Positions 63,028 to 64,000 of a stretch of DNA of 64,000 nucleotides are shown piece by piece. The stretch spans positions 1 through 64,000 of the forward strand of contig CAJWHM010000002.1 of NCBI GenBank assembly GCA_913041125.1. The letters are read 5' to 3'. A model generated the notes under the pieces. The model was not told the DNA's origin, did no database searches, and was given only the letters and a program-made list of their open reading frames with translations. Position numbers and translations under genes: made by a program. This stretch comes from an uncultured Bacteroidota bacterium. Its GTDB lineage: Bacteria; Bacteroidota; Bacteroidia; Flavobacteriales; Flavobacteriaceae. Position 1 is the first letter of the stretch; each line of letters opens with the position of its first letter.

Positions 63028-63756
63028 ATGAAAAAAACTCTTGTAATTATCCCAACATATAATGAAATTGAAAACATCGAATCTCTAATTCATCAAGTTT
63101 TTCAAATAAAAATTGATTTAAATATTTTAGTTGTTGATGACAATTCTCCTGATGGTACAGGAGATAAAGTTCAAAATTTAATAAATAAATATTCTAAAAA
63201 ATTATTTTTATTGAGACGAAAACAAAAAGAAGGACTTGGGGCTGCATATGTTGAGGGTTTTTTGTGGGCAATAAAATGCAATTACGACTTTATTTTTGAA
63301 ATGGATGCAGATTTTTCTCACAACCCTTCTGAATTATTACCCATGTTGGAATTACTAAATTCAAACGTAGATGTCGTTGTTGGATCTCGGTATATAAAAG
63401 GATTTAATGTTGTCAATTGGCCTTTAACTAGAATTATAATTTCTTATTTAGCTTCATTGTATGTAAGATTAATAACTTTGATGCCAGTAAAAGACCCAAC
63501 TGCTGGTTTTGTAGGATATAAAAGGAATGTTTTAATTAGTATAAATTTAGAAAAAATTAAATTTGTTGGATACGCTTTTCAAATTGAAATGAAATATAAG
63601 TCTTGGTTAAATGGATTTACTATTCAAGAATATCCAATAGTTTTTATAAACAGGAAATATGGTAAATCAAAAATGGACAAAAGCATCATTCTGGAAGCAC
63701 TAAGAGGTGTTCTTTATTTGCGTTTAAATAAAAAAATATTTTCAAAGAAAAAATGA
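63028..63756 (+). CDS. Polyprenol-phosphate mannosyl/glycosyltransferase (GT2, DPM1-like)
   Basis: 242 residues. GT2 blocks [41 protein letters not shown] and VGSRYIKG; no C-terminal TM helices, so DPM1-type. Transfers a sugar, usually mannose, from a GDP-sugar to polyprenyl phosphate at the membrane. Stop overlaps the pyrC start (ATGA). Confidence 0.9.
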   Translation: MKKTLVIIPTYNEIENIESLIHQVFQIKIDLNILVVDDNSPDGTGDKVQNLINKYSKKLFLLRRKQKEGLGAAYVEGFLWAIKCNYDFIFEMDADFSHNPSELLPMLELLNSNVDVVVGSRYIKGFNVVNWPLTRIIISYLASLYVRLITLMPVKDPTAGFVGYKRNVLISINLEKIKFVGYAFQIEMKYKSWLNGFTIQEYPIVFINRKYGKSKMDKSIILEALRGVLYLRLNKKIFSKKK

Positions 63757-64000
63757 GAATAATTAAAATCATTAATGGTTTATTAGTAAATGAAGGAAAT
63801 ATAACTAAACAGGACATTTTAGTGAAAAATGATCGAATAGTTAAGATAGGGAATTCGATAAAGTTCTCAGGAGAATCTAAAGTAATTGATGCATCTGGAA
63901 AAATAATTTTCCCTGGATTAATTGATGATCAGGTTCATTTTAGAGAGCCAGGTTTAACTAACAAAGCTACTATAAAATCAGAGTCAAAAGCTGCACTTGC
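63753..64000 (+). CDS. pyrC: Dihydroorotase, N-terminal part (runs off the window)
   Basis: The first 82 codons are present. [33 protein letters not shown] (metal-binding HxR block read as QVHFREPG) and [14 protein letters not shown] match type I dihydroorotase of pyrimidine synthesis. The start overlaps the upstream glycosyltransferase stop by 4 bases. Confidence 0.9.
   Translation, partial: MRIIKIINGLLVNEGNITKQDILVKNDRIVKIGNSIKFSGESKVIDASGKIIFPGLIDDQVHFREPGLTNKATIKSESKAAL

Overview
The window is AT-rich chromosomal DNA from a member of the Bacteroidota, most likely a marine flavobacterium. Evidence: perfect or near-perfect Bacteroidota -7 boxes (TAnnTTTG), few Shine-Dalgarno sites, a type IX secretion (T9SS type B) C-terminal domain, a DUF3098/ftsX/uppP/truB run, the Bacteroidota-type insertion in LeuS, an exbB-x-exbD-exbD-barrel-rpoN order, and a sulfatase/fucosidase cluster typical of bacteria that eat algal polysaccharide.

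Layout. (1) 1-5.3 kb: an accessory array of six short exported-protein genes. Three are NTF2/SnoaL-like lipoproteins and three are Sec-exported proteins that look like two-repeat alpha-beta barrel proteins. All six sit behind copies of one leader; five end in copies of one CCCTCC/GGAGGG terminator. A minus-strand pair (a 29-residue peptide with 11 cysteines and a small membrane protein ending SCGCC) is inserted between two of the units. (2) 5.6-20.3 kb: carbohydrate and surface functions (SIS-domain protein, DUF1080 lipoprotein, HAD phosphatase, HYR/TSP3 surface protein exported by T9SS, TIM-barrel protein, CotH-like lipoprotein, esterase, M20 amidohydrolase, EEP hydrolase), plus a divergent DtxR-type regulator and TonB receptor pair with a palindromic operator. 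(3) 20.3-28.5 kb: a tightly packed plus-strand run GH29 - DUF5009 acyltransferase - sulfatase - GH29 - sulfatase, probably for sulfated fucose-containing glycans, with a GDSL hydrolase divergent to it. No SusC/SusD pair is present. (4) 28.5-33.0 kb: fatty-acid beta-oxidation (SCP2 protein, fadN-like fusion, thiolase, TetR) with a perfect 12-bp inverted repeat in the control region. (5) 33.0-40.3 kb: umuDC, sucAB, a retropepsin-like protein, TatD hydrolase and tRNA-Ser(GGA). (6) 40.3-45.1 kb: a HEFFH-motif lipoprotein and the ExbB/ExbD proton-channel operon. (7) 45.1-64 kb: core genes rpoN, asnS, an RND exporter, frr, pyrH, nadCBA, truB, uppP, ftsX, leuS, an Lrp regulator, hemD, a DUF4271 protein, a dolichol-phosphate-mannose-synthase-like glycosyltransferase and the start of pyrC.

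The best candidate for something undescribed is the 1-5.3 kb array. A shared leader with an operator-like palindrome over its -7 box, shared terminators, and two alternating families of small exported proteins suggest a co-regulated, recombining set of secreted proteins. Its function cannot be read from the sequence. All assignments come from reading the sequence and from memory of protein families; no database search was run.
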